Of a stretch of DNA of 13,067 nt, positions 1-6,455 are shown one piece after another. Under the pieces are notes generated by a model. It saw only the letters and a program-made list of their open reading frames with translations, searched no databases and was not told where the DNA came from. Location: NCBI GenBank assembly GCA_012514545.1, contig JAAZAC010000115.1:1-13067 (forward strand), in the 5' to 3' direction. This DNA is from Actinomycetales bacterium (GTDB lineage: Bacteria; Actinomycetota; Actinomycetes; Actinomycetales; Cellulomonadaceae). Every line of letters starts with the position of its first letter. Position 1 is the first letter of the stretch. The translations under genes were made by a program, and so were the position numbers.

Positions 1-162
1 ATGCTCGTGCTCGCCGTCGTCATGGTCGTGCGGCCCGAGCTCATGCAGAGCCCCGTGATCGCGCTCGTCCTCTTCACGGCCGCGTTCCTCGTGGCGTGGG
101 CCGTCCACGTCGTCACGACGCGCGTGCGCCGGTCCCGGGCGCGCGCGGCGGCCGAGGCCTGA
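1..162 (+). CDS. C-terminal end of a small or partial membrane protein
   Basis: An open frame runs from the first base of the window to TGA at 160-162 and gives 53 residues. It holds a short hydrophobic run (residues 2-10), then a convincing membrane helix from about residue 19 to 39, and ends in an Arg-rich tail (residues 41-48) that should lie in the cytoplasm by the positive-inside rule. An ATG sits exactly at base 1, but no upstream sequence is available to show a ribosome binding site. It may therefore be either a tiny two-helix protein or the end of a longer polytopic protein, and the second seems more likely. No family was recognised. It converges on the protease gene with only 30 bases between the two stop codons, and that gap holds no strong terminator hairpin. 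Confidence 0.5.
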   Translation: MLVLAVVMVVRPELMQSPVIALVLFTAAFLVAWAVHVVTTRVRRSRARAAAEA

Positions 163-192
163 CCGCGCGCGCCCGCGGACCCGTCCGGAGGG

Positions 193-3100
193 CTAGATCC
201 AGCAGAGGCCCTTGGCGGGCCCGGTGACCCGCACCCGGACCGTGTCCGACGACGGCGCCACCTTCGCGTTGCCGCTGTAGGTCACCGTCAGCTCGTGGTT
301 GCCGTTGGACAGCCCGGTGACCACCGCGAGCGCGGCGCCCGTGCGCCCGGCGGCGACCACGGGCGCGGTCGCCAGGACGCGTGAGCCCTCCCGCACGGTG
401 ATCGTGCCGGTGGGCGTCGGGCCGTCCGTGCGGATGAGCGCCGTCACGGGCACGGGCAGGCCGCGGGGCATGACGGTCGGGGCGGCCGCGTCGGTCCGCG
501 ACGGCGCCGTGGTCGGCGGCGGCGGCGGGGTGACCACGTCGACCACCTGGGCGCGGGCCTGCTTGACGCCGTCGTTGTGCGTGTGGAGCACGAGCAGGTC
601 GACGTCGGTCGCGCCCTCCCGCAGGTGGACGGTGACGTCGGAGCCGGGCCGCCCGAGGTACCACAGCGAGTTGTCGACGGCGGCCGGGTCGGCGTCGAAC
701 CACACCGGCGGGTCGTACGCGTCGACGGTGAACGGCCCGACGTCGTCGACGAAGCCGCCGGCGACGCCCTCGTACGGCGAGTAGGTCGCCATCGCGAAGG
801 TGGGCGTGTGGCCGGGGGCGACGCCCAGCGCCTCCAGCGACATCGGCACGACGAGCACGTCGCTGTCGAACACCGAGGTGTCGAGCCCGGTGAGGCCGTT
901 CGCCGTCCAGATGTCGACGAGCGGCCCGAAGCCGTACCCGGCGTCCGGGTCGAACGTCAGCGCGTACGTCTCGACGGTCGTGAGGTCCATCTCGTCGGCG
1001 TACTTCCAGACGTAGGTCTCGAAGTCCCAGATCCCGTCGCCGTCCACGTCCGTGTCGATGACGGGGACGATGACGCCGCCGAGGGTCGCCCACTCGCCGT
1101 ACGTCGCGATGCCGAGCGCCATGACGCCCTGGGTCGGGTCGCCGCCCGCCGCCGCGATCTCCGGGGCGGTGGAGGTGAAGCCGACGTAGCGCAGGTCGGC
1201 GGCCCGGAGCGCGGTCGGCGGCGTCGCGGCGCCGCCCGTGGGGAGCTCGGGGCTCGTCGCGACGAGCGCGAACGGCGCCATGAGCGAGTACCACCCGCCC
1301 GACGCGACGCCGCGGCCCTGGACCACGAGCGGCGCCGTCGTCGCGCCCGCCGCGAACTTCACCGGCGGCGAGGTCAGCGCGCTGACCGGGCGCGGCGCGG
1401 CCTGCACCGGCACGCGCAGCGCGGGCCCGCCGGCCTCGGGCGCGAGCACGAGCCGGCCCGAGATCGTCGTGACGAAGTCGCGCGGCACGCCGCCGAGGTA
1501 GCTGTCGACCTGCGTCGGGTCCATGTCCCGGGCCAGCGTCCTCGGGTCGACCGTGAGGGTCACGGTGACCTTGGCGGTGCCCCGCGGCGGGACGGTGACC
1601 TTGGCCGGGCTGACGGTGATCGTGGCGCCGCCCGCCGTGGTCGACTGGGCGAACGACGCGCGGTACTTCTGCGGGCTGCGCGTCGTGTTCGCCACCGTGA
1701 CGTCGCGCTTGAGGGTCACGGTGCGGTCCGCGACGTCGACGAGCCCGAAGGTCACCGAGACGAGCTCCGGGTCGTCCTTCGCGTAGGCGATGACGGACGC
1801 GCCGACGGCGTCGCGCGCGTCCACCCGGCCGGAGCCGACCCGCTCGGGGCCGTACGCGGGGCCCGTCCCGTTGAGCCCGGCGAACACGTCGTGCGTGGCC
1901 GTGTTCATGACCGCCGCCTTGATCTGCTGCGGCGTCCACGTGGCGTGCGTCTGCGCGACGAGCGCCGCGATGCCCGCGACGTGCGGCGAGGACATCGAGG
2001 TGCCGGAGTACGTCACGCGGTCGTCGCCGGTGCCCGAGGCCGCGGAGCTGATGAGCGTGCCGGGCGCCGCGACGTCGGGCTTGACGACGCCGAGCGAGCC
2101 GTGCACGCCGCGCGAGGAGCCGCTGTTGAGCGTGTCCGCGATCGCCGGCGTCTCGACGAAGGCCGAGTTGGCGAGCGACGGGCCGATGTGCACGACGACC
2201 GGGTCCTCGGCCGTCGCCGCGGCGATCGCGGGCTCCAGGAGGTCGGTCTCGGCCGCGGTGAGCTGCGCGCCGGGGATCCCGGCGTTGCCGGCGATGCCCG
2301 CCGTGAAGACGGGCAGCTCGCTGCCGATGAGGACGCCGACGGCGCCCGCCGCCTGCGCGTTGTTCCACCGGACCGCGCTGCCGCAGCGGCGGGTGCTGTC
2401 GTCGTCGTCCCACCACAGCCACAGGACGGTGCCGGCGATCTCGTCGGCGTGCGGGGCGAGGTCGGCGGCGACGCAGCCGTCGACGTCGGCCCCCACGAAC
2501 GAGACGGGCGCGGTGACGTCCGTCCCGCCCGCGTAGTCGACGCTGTTCTGCGCCGCGTGCAGGCCGACGAGCGCCTCGTCGGGCGCCTCGACGACCTCGA
2601 CGGCGTCGTAGGTCTGCGTGAGGCCGACGGAGTTGGCGACGGTGAGCGCGCTGGCCGCGTTGCCCGGCGACCCGCCGACGTCGGTGACGTCGCCGCCGTT
2701 GCCGGAGGACGTGACGGTGAGCACGCCGAGCCTGCTCAGCTCGTCGACGAACAGGCTCTCGGGGTCGTCGGCCGGGCTGAGGTCCGAGCCGAGCGACATG
2801 TTGACGATGTCGAGGTGGTCGCTGAAGTCGCCGTCCCCGTTCGGGTCGGCCGCCCAGTCGAGCGCCTGGACGACGAGGCCGGTGCTGCCGCCGACGTCGC
2901 CGAACACCTTCAGCGCGTAGACGCCGGCCTTCGGGGCGCTGCCCGGGCCGACGCGCCAGTCGGAGATGTCCGTGAGCGTGGCGTAGTCGCCGCGGAAGGT
3001 CTCGCCGTCGGCGGTGACGCCGAAGCCGGCCGCGGTGCCCGCGACGTGGCTGCCGTGCCCGCCGCCCGCGGTGTGCGGCGCGTCGATCGGGTTCTCGTCG

Positions 3101-3873
3101 GGCTGGGGGACGAGCTCGGCGGCGGTGGTGCCGCTCGCGTCGTACGTCGGCCCGGCGAAGTCGTACCCGCCGAGGAACTTGGTCGGGTCGAACAGCCCGT
3201 CGGGCACGGGCCCGGTGCCGTCGGCGCCGTACGCCTCCGCGTACGCCTCCGGGGTGCCGGGGCCGCCGAACGTGGCGTGCGTGTAGTCGACGCCGGTGTC
3301 GATGACGCCGATCGTCACGCCCTCGCCGGTCGCGCCCGCGGCGGTCCACGCCTCGAGCGCCCGGGTGAAGACGTCGGTGCCCTTGTTGTCGATCGTCCTG
3401 GGCACCACGAGGTGCACGGCCGCGACGGCCGGGTCGTCGGCCAGCTCGGCGATCTCCTGGGCGTCGCCCGTGACCACGACGCCGGCCACGACGTTGGCGG
3501 TCACGGCCACCTTGGCCGGGGTCTCCGCGGCGGTACGGGCCCGCGGGCCGGCGTCCGCGGGGACGACCTCCTCGGCGATCTCGGCGACCTCCTCGATCGC
3601 CGCCTGCACGTCCGCGGCGTCGCCGCCCGCCTCGGCGGTCTCGAGGCCGGACGGCGCGTCGAGCTCGACGAAGGCGGTGACGATCCCGGTGGCCTCGCGC
3701 AGCGCGGGCGCCACGCGGGCGGGCGCGCCGTCGGGCCGGGCGAGGCCGGTGGGCGGGGCGAGCGGGACGACCGGGTCGTCGTCGGGCGGGGCCGCGGAGG
3801 CGATACCCAGGCCGAGCGGGACCGCGAGGACGGCGGCGGCGGCGCTGGCGACGAGACGGCGGGCGCGGGACAT
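193..3873 (-). CDS. Secreted subtilisin-like serine protease (S8 family) with PA insert and C-terminal Ig-like domain
   Basis: This encodes an exported endopeptidase of 1226 residues. The ATG at 3873 was chosen because GGGAGG lies four bases upstream and a clean signal peptide follows (Arg-rich start, hydrophobic core, ASA cleavage site near residue 27). Residues about 63-160 resemble an I9-type propeptide. The catalytic domain shows Asp192 (VIDTGVDYTH), His273 (GHGSHVAGT), oxyanion Asn392 (SSGNGG) and Ser626 (GTSMSSPHVAG), so the triad is complete. A PA-type insert lies at about 434-549, between His and Ser, with its only two cysteines at 467 and 497. An Fn3-like region follows (about 700-830), then a DxDxDG calcium-loop-like motif (940-950), a Pro-rich linker (1115-1124) and an Ig-like beta domain (about 1135-1218). 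There is no LPxTG anchor, so release from the cell is expected. Substrates are unknown; extracellular protein turnover is likely. Confidence 0.93.
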   Translation of the reverse strand: MSRARRLVASAAAAVLAVPLGLGIASAAPPDDDPVVPLAPPTGLARPDGAPARVAPALREATGIVTAFVELDAPSGLETAEAGGDAADVQAAIEEVAEIAEEVVPADAGPRARTAAETPAKVAVTANVVAGVVVTGDAQEIAELADDPAVAAVHLVVPRTIDNKGTDVFTRALEAWTAAGATGEGVTIGVIDTGVDYTHATFGGPGTPEAYAEAYGADGTGPVPDGLFDPTKFLGGYDFAGPTYDASGTTAAELVPQPDENPIDAPHTAGGGHGSHVAGTAAGFGVTADGETFRGDYATLTDISDWRVGPGSAPKAGVYALKVFGDVGGSTGLVVQALDWAADPNGDGDFSDHLDIVNMSLGSDLSPADDPESLFVDELSRLGVLTVTSSGNGGDVTDVGGSPGNAASALTVANSVGLTQTYDAVEVVEAPDEALVGLHAAQNSVDYAGGTDVTAPVSFVGADVDGCVAADLAPHADEIAGTVLWLWWDDDDSTRRCGSAVRWNNAQAAGAVGVLIGSELPVFTAGIAGNAGIPGAQLTAAETDLLEPAIAAATAEDPVVVHIGPSLANSAFVETPAIADTLNSGSSRGVHGSLGVVKPDVAAPGTLISSAASGTGDDRVTYSGTSMSSPHVAGIAALVAQTHATWTPQQIKAAVMNTATHDVFAGLNGTGPAYGPERVGSGRVDARDAVGASVIAYAKDDPELVSVTFGLVDVADRTVTLKRDVTVANTTRSPQKYRASFAQSTTAGGATITVSPAKVTVPPRGTAKVTVTLTVDPRTLARDMDPTQVDSYLGGVPRDFVTTISGRLVLAPEAGGPALRVPVQAAPRPVSALTSPPVKFAAGATTAPLVVQGRGVASGGWYSLMAPFALVATSPELPTGGAATPPTALRAADLRYVGFTSTAPEIAAAGGDPTQGVMALGIATYGEWATLGGVIVPVIDTDVDGDGIWDFETYVWKYADEMDLTTVETYALTFDPDAGYGFGPLVDIWTANGLTGLDTSVFDSDVLVVPMSLEALGVAPGHTPTFAMATYSPYEGVAGGFVDDVGPFTVDAYDPPVWFDADPAAVDNSLWYLGRPGSDVTVHLREGATDVDLLVLHTHNDGVKQARAQVVDVVTPPPPPTTAPSRTDAAAPTVMPRGLPVPVTALIRTDGPTPTGTITVREGSRVLATAPVVAAGRTGAALAVVTGLSNGNHELTVTYSGNAKVAPSSDTVRVRVTGPAKGLCWI

Positions 3874-3900
3874 GAGGCCTCCCTGGCTGGCGAGACAGGC

Positions 3901-3920
3901 TCTGGCAGGTTCTGGCAGGT
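3901..3920. repeat. Perfect 10-bp tandem direct repeat in protease leader
   Basis: TCTGGCAGGT occurs twice head to tail on the + strand, and a partial third similarity (CCTGGC) follows at 3922-3927. It lies 28-47 bases upstream of the protease ATG and downstream of the candidate -10 box, so it would fall in the 5' untranslated leader. It could be an operator or an RNA-level element. Nothing in the sequence decides between these, and chance similarity cannot be excluded. Confidence 0.55.
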
Positions 3921-3965
3921 GCCTGGCCGCGAGCGGGGGCCTCGACGGCACGGCTTCGCCCGCAC

Positions 3966-3971
3966 AGTATC
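3966..3971 (-). promoter_or_regulatory. Candidate -10 box of the protease gene
   Basis: Read on the minus strand this is GATACT, a rare A/T-rich hexamer in a G+C-rich gap and close to the actinobacterial TANNNT consensus. No convincing -35 box lies 16-18 bases upstream. Transcription from here would start near 3960 and give a leader of almost 90 bases carrying the direct repeat. Confidence 0.35.
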
Positions 3972-4002
3972 CCCGCCGGACCCCCGCGGGAAGGCCGTTC
4001 GC

Positions 4003-4791
4003 TCAGGCGGGGCCGACGTCCCCCGAGCCGCGCACGTCCGAGGTGACCTCCGGGTCGCCCAGGTAGCGCACGTCGCCCGAGCCGCTGATCCGCGCGTCGA
4101 GCGTGCCCGTCGCGTGCACGGTGACCGTGCCGGAGCCGCGGATCTCGACCGTCGCGTCGCGCGCCACGAGGTCGGCGCCCGCGACGTCGCCCGAGCCGGG
4201 GATGCGCACGGCGAGCTCGTCGGTGGTGCCCTCGAGCGAGGCGGTGCCCGAGCCACGGATCTCGACGTCGACGCTCCTCGCGGCGACGTCGTCGAGGCGC
4301 ACGTCGCCGGACCCGGAGATGCTCACGGTCACGGCGTCGGCGGTCGCGCCGCCGAGCTCCACGGTGCCGGAGCCGGTGACCGCGACGGTGACGTCCTCGC
4401 CGTCCGGGGCGAGGTCGCCGTCCACGTCGGCGGACCCGGCGACGGTGATGCTCGACAGCGCCGGCAGGACGAGCTCGTACTCGATCGGGCCCGGGTTGAT
4501 CCACGCCCCGGGCAGCTCGATCTCGAGCGTGTCGCCGTGCACGACGGCGGTGATCTCCTCGAGCACGCGCTCGCTCGCCGTGATCGTCAGCGACGGGGTG
4601 TCGCCGACCTCGACGTGCATGATGCCCGCGGTGCCGAGCCGCACCGCGCTGACGGGCTCGATCTCGCGCGTGACGGTGTCGCGCGGGCCGGCGGCGCCGT
4701 CGCCGACGGTCAGGGTGGCGTCGCAGGCGGTCAGGCCGACCGCCGCGAGGAGGGCGAGTGCGGCGGTGGTGGTGCGCTGGCGGCGGTTCAT
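4003..4791 (-). CDS. Lipoprotein with GIN-type (DUF2807-like) repeat beta-helix head domain
   Basis: This is a cell-surface lipoprotein of 262 residues. The ATG at 4791 is preferred over upstream starts because a type II signal peptide begins there (NRRQR, a hydrophobic stretch, then lipobox LTAC with Cys23) and GAGGA lies just ahead of it. The mature part resembles the GIN or putative auto-transporter adhesin head domain. Its first half (about 45-115) is mixed beta. From residue 119 on, a GSA or GSG triplet recurs eight times (119, 140, 160, 180, 199, 219, 237, 255), 18-21 residues apart, usually followed by DV or TV, as expected for turns of a right-handed beta-helix. The last GSG is only six residues from the end, so the helix has no evident cap. 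The molecular role of this family is not settled; adhesion or envelope-stress roles are only suggestions. Confidence 0.85.
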   Translation of the reverse strand: MNRRQRTTTAALALLAAVGLTACDATLTVGDGAAGPRDTVTREIEPVSAVRLGTAGIMHVEVGDTPSLTITASERVLEEITAVVHGDTLEIELPGAWINPGPIEYELVLPALSSITVAGSADVDGDLAPDGEDVTVAVTGSGTVELGGATADAVTVSISGSGDVRLDDVAARSVDVEIRGSGTASLEGTTDELAVRIPGSGDVAGADLVARDATVEIRGSGTVTVHATGTLDARISGSGDVRYLGDPEVTSDVRGSGDVGPA

Positions 4792-4912
4792 GGGTCCTCG
4801 GTTCTCCGGTGCTCGTGTGCTCGGCCGGCGCCCGCGGCGGGTCGCGCACGGGTGCCGATCGTGAGCATGGCGCGTCCGGCCGCCGTCGGGCATCGGGGTC
4901 GCCCCTGGCGCG

Positions 4913-4944
4913 ACCCTGGTCCGTCCCCCGGGCCGGGCCAGGGT
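4913..4944 (-). terminator. Weak hairpin downstream of the glutamine amidotransferase gene
   Basis: ACCCTGG (4913-4919) and CCAGGGT (4938-4944) form a perfect 7-bp inverted repeat around an 18-base G+C-rich loop, 52 bases past the amidotransferase stop. No T-run follows. It may end that transcript before the lipoprotein gene, but it could be incidental in such G+C-rich DNA. Confidence 0.25.
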
Positions 4945-4995
4945 GGCCCCGGGGTGCGCGGGCTCCGCACCGCGGCGGGCCGCGGCCGCGCCGGC

Positions 4996-5727
4996 TCAGC
5001 GCGCGTAGCGCTCGACGAAGGCCCGGAGCAGGAGCGGGGGCGCGTCGACGACGGCGCGGCTCACCTGGGCGGTGAGCGCCTCGACGTCGTCGGGGGAGAA
5101 GTAGCCCGCGTCGCGGTAGACGTCGATGCGCGTGACGATGCCGGGCACGTCGAGCTCGGGGTGGAACTGGGTGGCGTAGAGGTTGGTGCGGACCCGGAAC
5201 GCCTGCACGGGGCACGCCGGCGACGACGCGAGCACGACGGCGCCCGGCGGGGGCACCCGGATGGCCTCCTTGTGGCCGACGAACGCGTCGAACGTCTCGG
5301 GCAGGACCCCGAACACCGGGTCGGCGCGGCCCTCGGGCGTGAGCGTCACGGGGACGGCGCCCACGGGCTCCGCGTAGGTCCCGTCGACGACCCCGCCCGT
5401 GACGACGCCGAGCGTCCCGACGCCGTAGCACGCCCCGAGGAAGGGCGTGTCGGCGGCGACGAGCCGCCGCACGAGCCCGCCGAGCTCCGCCTCGACGCGG
5501 CGCTGCACCGGCGGCTTGGTCTCCTCCGGCACGCTCGTCGTGAAGGGGGAGCCGCCGACGATGACGCCCGAGACCTCGTCGAGGTCGATCGGGGGCAGCG
5601 GGCCGGCCTCGAGCCGGATCCGCCGCAGCTCGTCCGGCGCGAGGCCGCCGAAGCGGAGGATCGCCTCGTACTCGTCGTCGGCCGCGCGGTCCTCGGGCCG
5701 CGTCGCCACGAGCACGAAGGGCTTCAC
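4996..5727 (-). CDS. Class I glutamine amidotransferase domain protein (GMP synthase-like)
   Basis: A stand-alone GATase1 protein of 243 residues, expected to hydrolyse glutamine or a gamma-glutamyl compound in the cytoplasm. The nucleophile elbow is FLGACYGVGTLG with Cys100, and the other catalytic residues are His189 and Glu191 in QFHPELD. A VIVGGSPF segment (56-62) matches the oxyanion-side glycine loop of the family. No synthetase domain is fused to it, and no partner enzyme lies beside it. Similar free-standing actinobacterial proteins are usually annotated only as glutamine amidotransferases, so the acceptor of the ammonia is unknown. The start is GTG at 5727. No clear Shine-Dalgarno precedes it, but a -10-like TAGGGT ends six bases upstream, which suggests a leaderless message. 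The gene is divergent from the sigma factor gene. Confidence 0.88.
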   Translation of the reverse strand: MKPFVLVATRPEDRAADDEYEAILRFGGLAPDELRRIRLEAGPLPPIDLDEVSGVIVGGSPFTTSVPEETKPPVQRRVEAELGGLVRRLVAADTPFLGACYGVGTLGVVTGGVVDGTYAEPVGAVPVTLTPEGRADPVFGVLPETFDAFVGHKEAIRVPPPGAVVLASSPACPVQAFRVRTNLYATQFHPELDVPGIVTRIDVYRDAGYFSPDDVEALTAQVSRAVVDAPPLLLRAFVERYAR

Positions 5728-5733
5728 GGCGCG

Positions 5734-5739
5734 ACCCTA
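5734..5739 (-). promoter_or_regulatory. Candidate -10 box for a leaderless amidotransferase mRNA
   Basis: On the minus strand this reads TAGGGT and ends six bases before the GTG start at 5727. That spacing puts the predicted first transcribed base at or next to the start codon. No -35 box is evident. Confidence 0.35.
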
Positions 5740-5820
5740 GCGGCCCGGCGGCACCGTCCGCGCGGCACCTCTGCGCGCCGCCCTCGGCGCGGCCCGGCCC
5801 CGGTCGGGGCCCGCGGCGCC

Positions 5821-5826
5821 CATACT
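5821..5826 (+). promoter_or_regulatory. Candidate -10 box for a leaderless sigma-factor mRNA
   Basis: CATACT stands out in a G+C-rich gap and ends seven bases before the GTG at 5834. No Shine-Dalgarno fits in between (GGCCTCC), so a leaderless transcript is the simplest reading. No recognisable -35 lies 16-18 bases upstream. Confidence 0.4.
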
Positions 5827-5833
5827 GGCCTCC

Positions 5834-6349
5834 GTGAGCGAGGAGGGCCCCGGGAGCGCGCGCGACGACGCGTGGTTCGAGGCGCTCTTCCGGGCCCACG
5901 CCACCGCCGTCTTCCGCTACCTCGTGCGCCGCGGCGCGGGCGACGACGCGCAGGACCTCGCCGCGGACGTCCTGGCCACCGCGTGGCGCCGGCGCGAGGA
6001 CGTGCCCGAGGGCGCGGAGCTGCCGTGGCTGTACCGCACGGCCGCGTACGTGCTGGCCAACCACCGGCGCAAGGGCCGGCCGGTGCCGGTCGCCGAGGTC
6101 TCCGACGAGGTCGACGACGCCTCCCCCGAGCAGCTCGCGGTGGTCGACGACGAGGTCCGGGGCGTGCTCGCGGCCCTCTCCCCGCGGGACCGGCGGATCC
6201 TGCTCCTGCACGCCTGGGAGGGTCTCGACGGCGACGGGCTGGCGGCGGTGCTCGGCATCTCCCGGGGCGGGGCGGACGCGGCGCTGTCGCGCGCCAGGGC
6301 GCGCCTGCGCGCGGCGTGGGCCGCCCGCGACGACGTGCCCGCCGGCTGA
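5834..6349 (+). CDS. ECF-type RNA polymerase sigma factor
   Basis: A compact alternative sigma factor of 171 residues with only the two conserved domains. Region 2 spans about 14-80, with the core-binding helix DDAQDLAADVLATAWRR (37-53) and the WLYRTAAYVLANHRR segment (65-79) where the -10 element is read. After an acidic linker (88-107), region 4 spans about 108-162, with SPRDRRILLLHAWEGL (116-131) and the helix-turn-helix LAAVLGISRGGADAALSRAR (136-155). It lacks region 1 and any C-terminal extension, as is usual for ECF factors. The start is GTG at 5834. The next gene on the same strand encodes a membrane protein with an exported domain, the usual position for a regulatory partner. Its target promoters are not known; one candidate lies just ahead of that neighbour. 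Confidence 0.93.
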   Translation: MSEEGPGSARDDAWFEALFRAHATAVFRYLVRRGAGDDAQDLAADVLATAWRRREDVPEGAELPWLYRTAAYVLANHRRKGRPVPVAEVSDEVDDASPEQLAVVDDEVRGVLAALSPRDRRILLLHAWEGLDGDGLAAVLGISRGGADAALSRARARLRAAWAARDDVPAG

Positions 6350-6375
6350 GGCCCGGGCCGGTCGGACGGCGCGGC

Positions 6376-6402
6376 TGCAAGTCCACGCCGCCGCGGCACA
6401 CA
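6376..6402 (+). promoter_or_regulatory. Possible promoter ahead of the membrane partner gene
   Basis: TGCAAG (6376-6381) and CACACA (6397-6402) are the least G+C-rich blocks of the 106-base gap and are 15 bases apart, a spacing that could suit an ECF promoter. A near-direct repeat follows (GAGACCGGACC at 6411-6421 and GAGACCCGACC at 6427-6437). The same pair of blocks was not found ahead of the sigma gene itself, so autoregulation is not supported. Confidence 0.2.
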
Positions 6403-6455
6403 AGCAGAGGGAGACCGGACCAGGTCGAGACCCGACCGCGGGCAGGAGGTTGATC

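Noticed and set aside
3874..3951. Longer N-terminus for the protease (26 more residues)
   Set aside because: The extension would place the signal peptide internally and run across the direct repeat. The start at 3873 has a good ribosome binding site and a proper signal sequence.
4006..4437. Repeats in the lipoprotein gene considered as a DNA tandem array or CRISPR
   Set aside because: Only the protein motif is periodic; the DNA units differ in length and sequence and there are no spacers.
4792..4893. Longer N-terminus for the GIN lipoprotein
   Set aside because: It would add 34 charged residues before the signal peptide and lipobox.
113..6403. A 2096-codon open frame on the minus strand spanning several genes
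   Set aside because: It is a shadow frame caused by the lack of stop codons in very G+C-rich DNA. Its translation is low-complexity Arg, Gly, Ala and Pro, and it overlaps genes with clear catalytic motifs.
577..6453. A 1958-codon open frame on the plus strand, antisense to the protease, lipoprotein and amidotransferase
   Set aside because: Same compositional artefact: Arg- and Gly-rich, no domain, no signal at its start.
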